Assembly: GCA_009103225.1 (NCBI GenBank)
Contig: RHPI01001037.1
Span: 1,658,726 to 1,722,725 of the forward strand
DNA length: 64,000 nucleotides
DNA from: Chlorokybus atmophyticus
Taxonomy: Eukaryota > Streptophyta > Chlorokybophyceae > Chlorokybales > Chlorokybaceae
Reading direction: 5' to 3'
Shown: piece by piece, positions 17,480 to 29,410 of the stretch
How positions within the stretch are numbered: position 1 is the stretch's first letter
Layout of the letters: the number at the start of each line of letters is the position of its first letter
Notes under the pieces: generated by a model
What the model saw: the letters and a program-made list of their open reading frames with translations, nothing else
The model's database searches: none
What the model was told of the DNA's origin: nothing
Program-made: the position numbers and the translations under genes

Positions 17480-18349
17480 GCCAGATAGCACAGATTTGAG
17501 GTTATTGCAGGTAGGTTATAGCAGTCTCGGCAGTGGTCGCAGCAGTGTTTGCGGGATCATAGCTGGTGGGTTGAGTAGTTCAAACTCTGCGTACTTGTGA
17601 CAGTTGGGTTTATATACTACGTTAATGCTGCATCAGTTGAGTTGGTTGAAGCGAGCCTTCACGGCGCCAGCCTCACAAGTTGACACCTCGCAGGTATGCT
17701 GCATGCCTGCTATGGCTGCTGATGCTATCTTCTCAACGCGGTGCGCATTATGCCTTTTGAACCAAGTGACAACAGCACACATGCAGTGCCGTTGAAGTTT
17801 GGGCGAGCAATACATGCATACAGTGCGGGAGATAGCCACATATTGGAGGTGATCACAGTCACCATGCTATGTTTGGTACTACAGGGTCTCTGCAGTCTTA
17901 CTGTTATGTCAACAGCACAGTGCTCCTGACACTGGGTGTTGTCAAGTATGAAACATTTGTATTGGCTCGCAGACAAAGCCTCCTTCATTTTCAATATCTC
18001 AGTCAACCCCTTAGAGCAGTCGACACTTGCCAATGGCAACCACTTACTGTATGCTGTGCAAGTGCACGCAAGCTGACACTGATTGTCGGTGCGCTTCAGC
18101 CCACTGATGGTGCATGTTTGCAGCCCCGCGGCAGTTGTGCCTATCTGGGTAAAACTGTGTTCATGCAAGATGCATGAGACTGTTGAAAAGGTGTACAGAG
18201 TACCGCGCTCCTGGCTTCAATCAAGTTGTTATCGCAGTCAGGCAGTAGTACAAACCATGTGTAGAGATCAATCAACAATGTACAGATATTACTAGTCTTC
18301 GTAGCAGGCACGCCTCACAACGCGCACATCATGCGACCAACACAATGAT
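17480..18349. other. Convergent intergenic region
   Basis: This 870-bp spacer lies between the ends of the permease (+) and the phosphatase-fold gene (-), so it should hold two 3' UTRs and poly(A) sites. I see no gene and no strong hairpin. Confidence 0.5.
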
Positions 18350-20078
18350 TCACAAGCAACTTGGCGGATTAGCGCAAGTAAACTTGCCATATAGCGGCTT
18401 GATGGGTTCATCCCTCTGACTGAGCTGCACGAGCCGTGCTTCCCCTAGTGCAAATGCAAGGTCGCTGTGCTGGCGCAAATCGCGGCCTTCAAGAGCCGCT
18501 TGCAACACGGAAAGGTTGTCCGAATCCGGCGCGACTATGATCACGGTGCTGCCGCTGTACTGCGTCTCGAGTATTGACATCAACTGCGCAACACGCACGA
18601 ACACGTCCGCTACGCTCTCGTTCGGTGTGCCGTCAGTGTTGGGCGGTGGCCGCCATCTTTCAGACAAAGCATCTTGCCCGTAAATCTGCACAGATTGATG
18701 AATCATCCACATCAACCAATCGCGAATCCGGTCCTGGTAGTAATGCCATTGTGCCATGCTACTACGGCCGTCAGTTTGAGGTTCAATGAGTTGGTACATC
18801 AACAAATGGCTTCGAGCCTACTGGGCAATGCACAAATCAACAGCGGCTGTAATACCAACAAGAAAAGCTTGCGAGCTAACAGCTCACCTCAAACACCTCT
18901 TCAATGCTCTTCCCCTCGAACGCTCCCAACCCGCGCGCATCAAGAAAGCTGTACTCAGGGACGATGCGACTGCCGCAAGAGACACAACAACCACTCAGTC
19001 ACAAGTCGTCTTGCATGTTATAAAAACTCTCAATACCAACAAGTGCTGTATACCAATGAGTGTATGTGTAACAAGGCAAGCTTTTTCACCTTCGTCCGAT
19101 GCCCAGTCCAGCAGCGAGCAGCTCAGCAGTTTGGTACGAGCGCTGCCAGATGGAGGGCCATATCCAGCAGCCGCTGTCGCACACGCCCATCTCTTCAATG
19201 GTGCGCAGCGTGCGGTACACCTACCAGCAGGAGAAGCTGCCATGAAACCACGGCGTTCAAAGGGGTGTAAGCGCTCTCTTTAATGGTGCTGATGTTTTGT
19301 GCTATTGCAGGCGACTATCAACTACTAGAAGACAAGACTTACGCCTTAATATTATTGCGTGTGCAGTTGCGCAGAGCCCAGCACTTGACTGCATGCAAGT
19401 ACAGTGACTCCCAGTCCCTCAAAAGCGACAAACCATGCTGAATGTCCACGCATTACCTCATGCACTTGCATGCAGTTGGTACATCACACATGCATATCAC
19501 AACCTGTGTGTCGTTACTTGTCTTCCATGCATCAGCGTTGCACATGCTTGTAACGGTGTGGCAAGTGCCGGGCCAACACGCGTGCTGTTCATTGGCGCAC
19601 GCAAAGCTGCGTGCGCTGAATTGCAATTCAGGAAAAACACAACCAGAGTCAAAGCGACGACACACAGCACTCAACACACCTGTCTCCGTCCAGCTTCAGT
19701 CAGGCCGCTTGTGACAGAGGTTTTGAGCACTGGGTTGGTCTCAATCCTCCCATACTCGTCCGCGAGGCAGGCGCCGGACCTGACCAGCACGTAGTCATTC
19801 TTGAGGCGGTCGGGCGGGAACTGTAGCAGGCCGGCATGAGCATCCTTGGCGTCCCCGACCAGGCCACACAGCAACCCCAAGCCCAGGCTGAGGCCCACGC
19901 CGACCTCTCTCCGGCTCGGCCTGGCGGATGAGGCACCAGCGGCGACAATGACAGCATTTTTCTGCCTTCTCGTGCTACCTTCAGCCTGGGGTCGGCGCGG
20001 GAAGCAGGCGGGAGGCCTCAAGGACACCCGCAACGACAACCCGAGAGCGAAGCTGCATGGCGCCGCCACCGCCGCCAT
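18350..20078 (-). CDS. Phosphoglycerate-mutase-like protein lacking the catalytic His, probably thylakoid-lumen targeted
   Basis: Four exons (20078-19680, 19220-19090, 18969-18888, 18817-18350) give exactly 359 codons plus stop. The N-terminus MAAVAAPCSFALGL is transit-peptide-like. It is followed by twin Arg (SRREVG), a hydrophobic stretch and AHA before GLLQFPP, which is a typical lumen-targeting layout for the Tat route. The body matches a plant family of histidine-phosphatase fold: LVRSGACLADEYGRI, RTIEEMGVCDSGCWIWPSI, RIVPEYSFLDARGLGAFEGK and TPNESVADVFVRVAQLMSIL. The usual RHG motif is RSG here, so the residue that would carry phosphate is Ser. From memory the plant relatives also lack this His. 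A catalytic role is therefore doubtful; a binding or structural role in the thylakoid is inferred. Its 5' end is only 271 bases from the next gene. Confidence 0.88.
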
Positions 20079-20349
20079 GCTCCGCCCGCACACGGACTCT
20101 ACGCTTGCTCACAATCGGATGAGAGTGGATCACTTGGGTTCAGGCAACGCAGGCGCGGCGGTGTTGGCAAGCAAGTGTAGGCACCCAGCGGCGGCGGCGG
20201 TGGTGGGGGAAGTGGGTGAGAAGGAGGAGGCAGTTGGAGTCGAGGAGAAGTAGCGGGAGCAGGAGCTTGGCTGCTGCTGCAGCGATGGTTTAGGGTCTGA
20301 AGGGACAGGGGCAGGCTGCGAGGAGCCTTGAGCTTGCCTGTCGACCAGC
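20079..20349. promoter_or_regulatory. Compact divergent promoter (271 bp)
   Basis: The start codons of the phosphatase-fold gene (-) and the WD40-like gene (+) are separated by 271 bases, so the two core promoters must overlap or abut. The interval is GC-rich with GGCGGCGG runs. No TATA box is evident. Confidence 0.6.
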
Positions 20350-23300
20350 ATGGACCCCGAGCATGATCATAACGCCGCCGACGACGAGTTTCCGCAGGAC
20401 GCCTTGGCGCACGAAGAAGTCGACCAGGAAGATTTGCATGCTGGTATTGATTTCTTCGGAGAGGTTGGTCCTGTTGAAGGGGCGCAGCCAGAGCTAGGTG
20501 AGGGTTCGCTTGGGTCCACCACGCAGCATGCTGTGTTGGCTGATTGCAGAAACCCCAGTTGTGCAGCCTTTATTTTTCTGCTGATCAACTAGTACACAGG
20601 ACCGCAACTCCTAACTTAGCTCAGTTCACTACTTGGAGCAAGCTGTCTTGTTTGCAGCAGCTTTGTTTATTGTTGATGGCAGGCGTACTTACTTTGCTTG
20701 GACGTGTGCATGCGATAGCCTTGGCTGGGTTCCACTTGGATGAGTATGAAGTGGTTGTGGACGACGAGGATGACGAAGATTGGATGGAGGAGGCTGAGGA
20801 GGACGCGGAGGATGCGCCGGATGTCGACTTGCCGGACGAGGACGAAGAGCCGGACGAGTGGACGGATGAAGACTGGGGCGAGGACGAGGTGAAGGTCATG
20901 CTATGTTATGTTGTTTGGCAGCAATGCCAGCGCCTCCAGACGCACACTTGACAGCTGCAATCCTGAATGGACACTTGTTGTACACTCTTCGCATGCGCTG
21001 TTAATGAACTTGCATGTTGCCATATGCTTCAAACTCCGTTGTGGTGTGACGACCCTGGTTGTGATGGACCTTCTAACATCAGTGGACCTTTGATATTACA
21101 CAGACGCTGGTAGAGCCTGACTTCCGGGAGGGCGAAGCATGGCTGAGAGACGTAGGACTGCGGTGGGTGCCACGATTTGTTGCTGAGTAGCATGGATTGA
21201 TTACACAATGCATGCTCATGCATACCTTGTTGCCACCTACCATCAAACAAGCACCTGGCGCATTGCACGTTTGCACGGTTGTGTATTGTGTGCTTTGCCA
21301 CCTCCGTTTGTGACTGATAGATTGGTTTGGACTCTGCATTTTAACCCCTAACCCCTAACCCCTCATTGGCCACAGATACGTGCAAGCTGGTGAGCGCGTA
21401 AGGTATGCGGAGGTGCCGAGCAAAGTCAATCACCATCAATGTGCCGACGCCATTGCGATTGACGAGGCATCGGCGCCATCAGAGGTGGTAGTTGCGTGTA
21501 CGCCCACCATCAGCATATACGACCTGGACAAAAGGAAAGTCCTCGGCCGGATCAATGTTGGCCCTTCACACTACAGGTACATGTTTTGGACTCCACGCCA
21601 GAAAGCGAGGTGATCAAGCAAGCAAGCACGTCTCATAATCAGTGCGTGCATTGCAATGTGAGCAATGCCGGTGCCACTTATTGACAATTTTTGTCACCAT
21701 TGGACCACAGTATATCTCGACACGGAGACTTGCTGGCTGTTTGCGGGGACAGAGGGTACTTGCAGATGTATAGATTAAAGAAAAATGTACAGGGCGGTAA
21801 GTATCTCTTCGGGCGGATTGTTCCACGTAGTTGCAGTTGTTTGCGACACTGATAGCTTTCCTGCAGGCTTTGTAGCTTGAATCACGCATCTCGTTGACAG
21901 GGGTCTTTGTCTCGCAGAATACTCTTCAGAGCTGCTAGTAACACTTCGTGTAAACAGCACCAACAACATGTGCAACAGCGTGCGATTTTGTCAAGTGGAC
22001 TCGACGGTAAGATCAAAGTGAATTGAGCACCGTTCAGGTGCATGGGTTACTCTCCCTGCTGCAATCCTTATCCGTGTCATTCGTGCTGTGCAGTGGAAGC
22101 TGCTGCTCGCAGGTCAAGATCGTTATGTGTATGCTTTCAGTCTGCCTGGGCAGCATGGCACCCTAGCACCCGCTGTGTCAACATCGGAAGCGGCACGTAG
22201 TCAAGGGACACAGCGCACAGCATCCAGTGAAGATGTCCGACGTTTGCTTGGGCCAAACAACATCCTTTGCAACGACTTGAGGGCGATGTCATGTACAGAA
22301 CCTGTGAGAAGGTATGTGTTTAATATGACAATGGACTGAATCTCAAGCCTTGGTGTGGGTTGTGTGTTGCTGATGCTAGCAGTGACCTGCAGACCAGTTT
22401 ATGCTCGGGCCGGGCCCTCACAAGCTGGAAGCGACTACATCGATGCAGTCACTGATGCTGTTGGCCCCTTTCCATCTCCTGTCAACTTCGTCATCACATC
22501 CCCAAACGGCCAGTGGCTGGCAGCAGCATGCGATTCTCTTGCGGTGTGTTGAGCAATATATGGTTGATAGGTACGCACGGCTTGATGCACATCATGCATG
22601 GTTCTCATGCATCCTTCTCAACGTGAGCAGGTGTTTTTGCTGCACCGGAAGCAGAACTTTTCTGTGAAGCATCAGCTCATGTTGAGTTTCATGCCGGACC
22701 AGTCTGCAGAAAGCTTGGAAGACACGGCGGACTCCAGGGAGGGTTGCCAGGTAGGGTGCATGCGATGGGTTATGGACAGGTCCTTGCTTGCAGCTCTCGT
22801 GGCTGCAGCCGGTAACAGTTGTCATCATCACTGCAGTACTTGGCGTGGAACACAAGCTCAACGCTCCTGGCAGCATCAAGTGATGCACAAGCCGCTGTGT
22901 CCGTATGGCGCATCAGCAGTGACGCAGACACCCCAGCCGCTACTATGATTGCTCACTACTCTCGGCACATGTACCCCTGCCTCGCTCTCTCGGTACTGAT
23001 GCATTATTGTGGCAGGGTTGCTTTGTTGTGTCGGCAGTCCACACCCGTGGTTTGCACGTTTCTCCCGGGCTTGCACTGTTTTGGCAGTTAGGTTGCTGAG
23101 CGAAGTTGCTGATGCTGTTGCTTGTGTGTGTCGTCATGTAGTTCGCACCCGACGATGACCAACTCCTTTTCTACATCGAGCGCGGTGAAAGGCTACACAT
23201 TCGTGATACTAGGTCAATTTTGGCAGCCCAGACAGTATCACTGCCAGCTGGTGTGTGCATCACGGGTCTGGCGGTGGGAAGCAAATGTGGTGCTCTGGTT

Positions 23301-24074
23301 GCTGCTCAAGATGGTTTGTACATGGTATGTAATCTGCAGTTGTGGTGCAGCCAACGCTGAAGTACAGTTAATGCTGTTGACAGTACAGTTAATGCTGTTG
23401 ACTTACCATGCGTGCCTTGCTGTACAGTTCCCGCGAGTGAATGCGTGGAGTCGGAGTAGCCACCGAACATTCCCAACTCGCTTCAAGGTTCTTTGCTGCG
23501 TGAAAATGCTGTTAGTGAGTAAAGCATAAAAGTTGTTGTTTGCAACATGTCTCTGCTGGATCAGCTACCTGACCTGCTCATAAGCGTTTGGAAAGTTTGT
23601 ACCAATGCATTGCTGTTGCAGGAAGCTGTCAAAGCTTTATTGAAGATTGCCCGCAGCAGTCCTGAAACCGGAGCTCCTGCGCACCCAGTTGAGCACAGCC
23701 ACGGCTTGTGGTATGTCACTGCGCAGTTGCCAAGTTCATGTCTGCCAAGGCCTGCATGTTTATCTGTCACTAGTGCGGCACCAAGCCCTTGTTCTTACAG
23801 CACTTATCAACGCTATTTGCATTGCAGGAGCCTGCCAACTGACGTCCTTTTGTCCATAGTGCCTCACCTCGCCTTTCCACTCTCTGCCTGGCAACCGCCG
23901 AAAGGTATGCCGCTCAGCGAAGGCGAGCAGGTTGAGTGCAACATGAGGACAGGTATCATGAGCTGGGGATCTGCATTCGCACCCACGCCGGGCCCCGTCA
24001 GGTTATCCGTCAGCCTGACCCTGTCACCCACAAGCGTTCCAGAGCCAAGTGCCAATAGTCAGGGCAGCGCTTAG
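20350..24074 (+). CDS. Acidic WD40-like repeat protein of unknown function
   Basis: Fourteen exons give exactly 658 codons plus stop: 20350-20497, 20719-20888, 21104-21162, 21376-21576, 21711-21796, 21918-22006, 22094-22311, 22393-22543, 22631-22750, 22837-22992, 23142-23324, 23428-23487, 23622-23710 and 23828-24074. Residues 1-110 are very acidic (DDEDDEDWMEEAEEDAED). The rest has degenerate beta-propeller strands: VVVACTPTISIYDLDKRKVL, ISRHGDLLAVCGDRGYLQMY, WKLLLAGQDRYVYAFSLPG, FVITSPNGQWLAAACDS, YLAWNTSSTLLAASSDAQA and DDDQLLFYIERGERLHIRDT. Classical GH and WD dipeptides are mostly lost. The C-terminus, about 100 residues, is Ser/Pro-rich. It may belong with WD40 proteins carrying DUF2415-type repeats, but I am not sure. 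It probably acts as a protein-binding scaffold; no function is assigned. A TGTAA poly(A)-like signal (ATGTAAAT) lies about 70 bases past the stop. Confidence 0.85.
21342..21363. repeat. Short interstitial telomere-like repeat, CCCCTAA x3
   Basis: Three tandem CCCCTAA units (TTAGGGG on the other strand) lie in intron 3 of the WD40-like gene, about 12 bases before its acceptor. The plant telomere unit is CCCTAAA, so this is a variant. The tract is short enough to be chance or a repair footprint. Confidence 0.8.
23361..23402. repeat. Tandem duplication of a 21-mer in an intron
   Basis: The 21-base unit at 23361-23381 is repeated exactly at 23382-23402, in the intron before exon 12 of the WD40-like gene. 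It is probably a simple replication slip. Confidence 0.9.
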
Positions 24075-26295
24075 GATGGCTCTGTCTGTTGACCCACTGT
24101 TTCTCTGTTGTGTACGATTTTGAGAGCAACAGTTTGTCCGCATGTAAATATGTGCTGTAGCTTGGTGGCTGTGCCTATGCAAGTTGCGGTTTTCAGCAAC
24201 AGCTGTATGGTGCTTGCATGGCATCATGTGTGTATGGCATCGCAGCTGCAGGACCTGTTACGCGCATGCACTGCACATGTGCCAGTGCACTGTGCAGCGA
24301 GCTTGCTGTGCCGTTGCTGTATCATGGTGCGGATGCCTGACAATGTGCTTTGTACACACACATGCACACCCACCCGCGCAAGTACCAGCCGACATGGCTG
24401 GTAAAGGTTGCACAGGCCATACCAGTGCAATGACTCAATCAATGCAACACACCAACAAACAGTCAAACAATTTCACTGACTGCATTGGGTATACATCATG
24501 GTCAATCACAGACACACATGCGTGCTCAGTGCGCAGACATACAAACAAAGATTAGGCACAACAAGCCAGCCAGCAATCATCTTACCCCCGGAGCCTTTAC
24601 CTATGCATAGGCTGACCATGTATTGCAGATGCAAAGTATCAAGGCATAGCACTCAAACACGCCAGGACAACAGATCAAGCACACAAGCACTAAATCAAGC
24701 GGCCAGGGCAACTACGCTATGTGCGTGCTGCTAGCTATGCGCGTGCAGAGGGTGAGGGCGGGCAGGCAGCAAGGGATGGCAAGGACAAGCAGCAGACCAG
24801 CAGCGGACCTGGCAGCACAGCGTCTGGTCAGTCCAGGTCCGGTCGCAGCAGAGACGCAGCAGAGACGACAGCAGAGCTATCATATTAGTTCGCACACTGA
24901 CACCAACGCCACACTCTCAACCTCTAGCAACTGGGATGCAAATATTGGCTGTCAGTGCTGTACCATACCTAACCATATACATCATACACAACCCAACAAA
25001 CAGCCACACCGACACACCTGTATGCATGCATGCATGACGGACATGGTTGGGCATTAGGTGAGTAGGTAGTGTGGCAGACAAGAGTACGAGTGGTTAGCCC
25101 AATGGTGTTGATGTGGCTGACTGCTGGCTGCTGCACGTGACTGCAGGCTGCACTGCAATGACGTACACCGTATGCCCCATTATAGTTTATATGTGCGTGC
25201 ATGACGGTGTGTACAGAAGTATCTTCTGTACACACCGTCATGCACACTCCCACACCAACAGTCACCCACGCACGCACCGACACACCCACTCCATCACACG
25301 CACACACTCACAGACACGCCGCCGACAGTCACCGCAGCGTCACCCCTGCACTCACACACCCACAGCGCCGAGCAACCATGTTCACACCTACTGTCGCCAG
25401 TGCTACGTCTGCCTTGGTTGAGGGGTCCCCAGTGGTACTGGTGCCCAGTCCAGCACGGCCGCCACCACCATAGCACCGCGCCACTATTGCCAATGTCTGC
25501 GCCTGTTGCAGCGCACTGCTGACAGTCTCGCCTGAGGCGGTCCGCGCACCACCACCATGCGCCCCCCATACGACTACTACACGTGGTGGAACTCCTCCCC
25601 CCGCCAGCCATGCCTATACATGCGCACGGTATCAAGTTGCAGTACGACTACCATACCTAGCAATACGCCCAACAGATGCTGGCTTCTTGTTTAATTTCCT
25701 GTAACTTGATACTGTTTCAGGATACTACCCCTCGGCTTGGTCAGTTCAGTTTCTATGGGTGCACAGCACTAGTCACAACTTATCAGCCGGCAATCGTACA
25801 GGGCAGCACAAAGCACCAAAACGTCTTGGATATGGTCTGGGCAGCACCCACTTGCTGACACTGGATGTGAACGAGTATGTGGCGCATGCCTTCTGTTCCA
25901 GGCAGCCAGCCTGCAAATGTATGCTCTCTTTGGATATCATGCACCTGGCACAACATATGTAACAGAGCAAATACATGCAGGACATATGCATAACAGAAAG
26001 CCATCCCACGCCTCAAACTGACGAGGGGAATATATATACAATCCAGGGCAACTAGCCTTCAGGGCAACTTGTGTTACCAAGGGCGAGAGCGCAACTGAAC
26101 CCACTAGCACTGGCATCCTCCCTATCTGGGTGTCAACGGGACGACTGACACTAACTAGCCTGTATACTTCACCACAAAAGGTTTATTGAATAGGACAAAA
26201 GCAGCTCAACACCTTCGTGCATGTTATCACGATTGCAGTACAACTGCGACAGGCGCGCTTGATCTGGCCTGCATGACAAGTGCGCACGTTATACA
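24075..26295. other. 2.2-kb convergent intergenic region
   Basis: No gene is supported. The block includes CA-rich sequence (about 25240-25330), a perfect 23-bp hairpin listed separately, and a Pro-rich plus-strand open frame near 25380-25473 that I regard as chance. It must hold the 3' ends of the WD40-like gene (+) and the AMBRA1-like gene (-). If the AMBRA1-like gene continues past 26376 by splicing, its last exon could fall near 26170-26310. Confidence 0.5.
25197..25245. repeat. Perfect 23-bp inverted repeat with 3-base loop
   Basis: Arms 25197-25219 and 25223-25245 are exactly complementary around TAT. The very tight loop resembles the other snap-back elements here. It lies between convergent genes. 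Confidence 0.92.
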
Positions 26296-29200
26296 TCAGC
26301 TGCAAGGGTCCAAATAGATAGCAGCTTTGAATTGCTGTGCATGTCGTAGCAACATGCACAGCAATAAACTGACCTGCAGGAGCTCATCCTCCATGCTGCC
26401 CTCGCCGCCACTGTTGTGATGCCGCACTATCCGCAACCTGCCTTCCTTTGTTCCATACGCGAGCCCGTCGCCCGCTATCGGTGACCAGCACGCCACATTC
26501 ACCTCATCTTCAGCAGAGGGTATTGAGCGAATAAGCCGCATGTCTGGCACCCGATACACCTGTTGTGACATGGTTGACGGCCATGTTACTTCTTTGAAAG
26601 ACCAGTTCATGCATTTTCAGAGCTGCTTTAACACAGCGTATCCGGCATAGCCAATCACCTCAATGATTGTGTGCACGGGTATTATGGCGGTGCCGTCAGC
26701 TACGAGGCTTTGCAACAGCGCAATGTGCCGGCGACCATATGCCAACAGCAGATGGCGCGAGGAAGGAGAGAACTGTATGGATGTCAAGCAGTGTGCTGCT
26801 CGCACAGCAACAGCCGCCAGTACAGCGCCAAAGCTACGTGATACAACGCAGTCAATGCAGGTGACATCAACAACAGGAGGGTGTGTAAATATGGCCAACA
26901 CAAGCAGTGAACATACCTGGCCTGCTCAAGCGAGTACACCCGCAGCTCATAGACCAGGCCATTAGGATTGCCAATACCAGCATATGGGCCGTCGGGTGAG
27001 TTGCTCAGCTGTGTGCCTGCATAGCTGCTCTGTTCCTGGCTGCTCTTGCAAGCAACGCACGCCGCCAGGTACCGCCCGCAGGGTGAGAAGTGCGCACCCA
27101 TCTCACTGCACAGCACAGCGTACGGGATCACCAAGCGTGGGCGACAGTTTTCTAGTGTTGGAAGCGGCCGCGCGTCTGCATCATAATGCCACAAACGCAG
27201 CCGCACTGTGCACGGCTGCTCTGCAACTCCGGCTGGTGCACCCAAAGCTACCTGCATAGGCCGAGCATGGGTCCATGGGCTAACACAATGCCAGCAGACC
27301 CACGTGCAGTGCTTCACGAAAACACTGTACTTGGGCATTGGCTGTTGCCATGACATCTAAGGTTGGGGACTCGCGACCTTCACGCATGGGATCAAACCCT
27401 GAGTTGATAGAGGATAACAAGCCGAAAGGGCTGCCGGCAAACACAGGGGATGCAGCTCTAGGCACTGCAGGGCAAAGAACGAGAGTTAGACTGCAGGATT
27501 GTTGCTAGATGATGTGTGTACGCAGGCCAAACAGCCACATGCATGGGGCTCAAGAGCTCAGTACCTAGGGGAGCGGTTGTTAGCTGTTGCACCTCGTGCG
27601 CTTCAGCTGTCAGCAGCGTGGCTGCACTGCGTATGGGCGCGCGAGGAGCAGGAGATGGTGCGCGCTGGCTCATGGGGGATCGATGTGCTGGTGGCAACGG
27701 GCTCACACGGCCTGAAGTGCTGGGTGCGGCTTCTACATTGCGTGATGCTATGCTTTCTAGTCTATTGTAGTATGGCTGTAGCAACCTGCTATCAACCTCT
27801 GGTTCTGGCTGCAGGGGCCCTGGGCTACCTTGACGGCTGCTTGTTGGTGCGTGGATCTCACCGTCTGCAGGTACAGTGCAGTGTTGGTACCAATGGCAGC
27901 GAACATGTCATTAGGCTATGTACAATCAGAGTCAGGATACACAGCAGAAGCACATGCACAGTATGTTACCTTCAAAAACACCATCCTCTTGATCCATTGG
28001 TGCGGCAGCTGCAACGCTGGAGAGATCTGAACGCTGCCGCACTGGAACAGGTCCCTGGGCGGCGCCTTCTGTCGGCAACCTGCGCCGTCGCGATGGCAGA
28101 GTTGGCTCATCTGCGGCTGCCGTGTTGGAGGGTGCTGCAGGAGTGCTGGTGGTGGCCCGGCTATTCACACTCTCATTGCGAAGGTACTCCAACACACGCG
28201 GGTGCTGCGCTGGTGCAACAGGCATCGCAAGTGGCGTGTGCACATTACCAAGAGGATCGCGGTGCGGGTCAGCTTCATTGACCTGTCAGATGCAGGTATA
28301 AGCGAGACTAAGCGCACACCAGGCTTGTTGCAGTCACTACATACCTCGGCAGTGAGAAGCAGATTGGCACTACGTGGGTGAAACTGGACAGCGCGCAAGG
28401 ATCGCTTTGTTCGCAGGGCGATGACTGGAGTTGCTGCTGAGCTCGCAGCTGAGTATTCCCACACCCAAAGCTGAAAGGCAGCAAGTTGTTGGATCAGCTA
28501 GACTGTTAAAGACCAGCAACAGCGTATGTACCTTATGACCAGAAGCCACTGCTAGCATGTCCCCAAGTCCATGAAATGCCAACGAGGCGATTGGCCGACC
28601 TGCCAGTCAACAAAACCGATGCAGGTTGGGTGCAGAACCAGAACAAAGTGACACATTGCTCCTAACTGGCCCTCACCAAAGTCATGTGAAGTGACGCACT
28701 CTGCAGTTGAGGCATTCCAAAGGCGTACAGTGTTGTCTAGACTGCCACTAGCCAGCAAGGAAGAACTTCGAGGGTTGACACGAACCTAACGAGGCAACCT
28801 CAAGTCAGTCGAGCTGTCAGCGCATATAGCCACACAGTGGATGCTGCAACACTGACCACCCACGGGGTGCGTCTGTGGCCGCTGAGGGTGCGTAGCAGTA
28901 GTCCTGTGTCGCAGCAGATCAGCTTGACTGTATGGTCTCCACTGCAATGCACGCAGACCACAACATGAGCAGTGTGTTGCACTTCCTTTAGCCAACTGAG
29001 CTTCGAACTCACTGTGTGGAGGCTATATAGCGACCATCTGGACTGTAAGCCGCCGCGATGGTAGAACGTGGTGGCGGTTCTAAAGTGCAGTAAACTGCTT
29101 TGCAATGCTGCAGCAGGTCTGCTTCCAACCTGGGTAGTGTGCACATAAACGGGGCCGAGTAAGGCGCCAATAAGAAGAAGCTGGCACATGTGTGCACACG

Positions 29201-29410
29201 AGCACATGCGCTATGCACTGAACTGGTACTTGTCTCTGGCCTCGTGCTCACCAAAATGCCAGCGAACTGCGCGAGTCGACAAGGCCCACATGCCAGCACC
29301 TGCACGCTGTGCGCTTGCCTCGACTGGTTGCTGCAGGTGACAGCTCTCGGAACCGGAGCAGCAGAGCCACATTGCTAGGCGCCGCCCTGCATTGCACGCC
29401 GAAGAGTACG
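26296..29410 (-). CDS. AMBRA1-like WD40 autophagy regulator (5' end unresolved)
   Basis: Twelve exons join in frame: the first recognised ends at 29252, then 29129-29013, 28941-28857, 28785-28677, 28599-28532, 28470-28345, 28282-27970, 27864-27565, 27464-27331, 27251-26917, 26833-26659 and 26559 onward. Landmarks are PRSTIAAAYSPDGRYIASTH, GDHTVKLICCDTG, LSGHRRTPWVVRVNP, LLASGSLDNTVRLWNAST and RPIASLAFHGLGDMLAVASG. A Ser/Pro-rich middle of about 250 residues follows, then VLCSEMGAHFSPCGRYLAAC and PSAEDEVNVACWSPI. GHRRTPW and the SEMGAHFSPCGR block are diagnostic of the AMBRA1/plant AMBRA1-like family. Relatives act as DDB1-CUL4 substrate receptors and promote autophagy (established for human AMBRA1). 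The N-terminal exon (NVALLLRFRELSP) is open to about 29410 but I found no convincing ATG, so an upstream exon is likely. The 3' end is either the stop at 26296 or a spliced exon after a donor at 26376. Confidence 0.88.
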
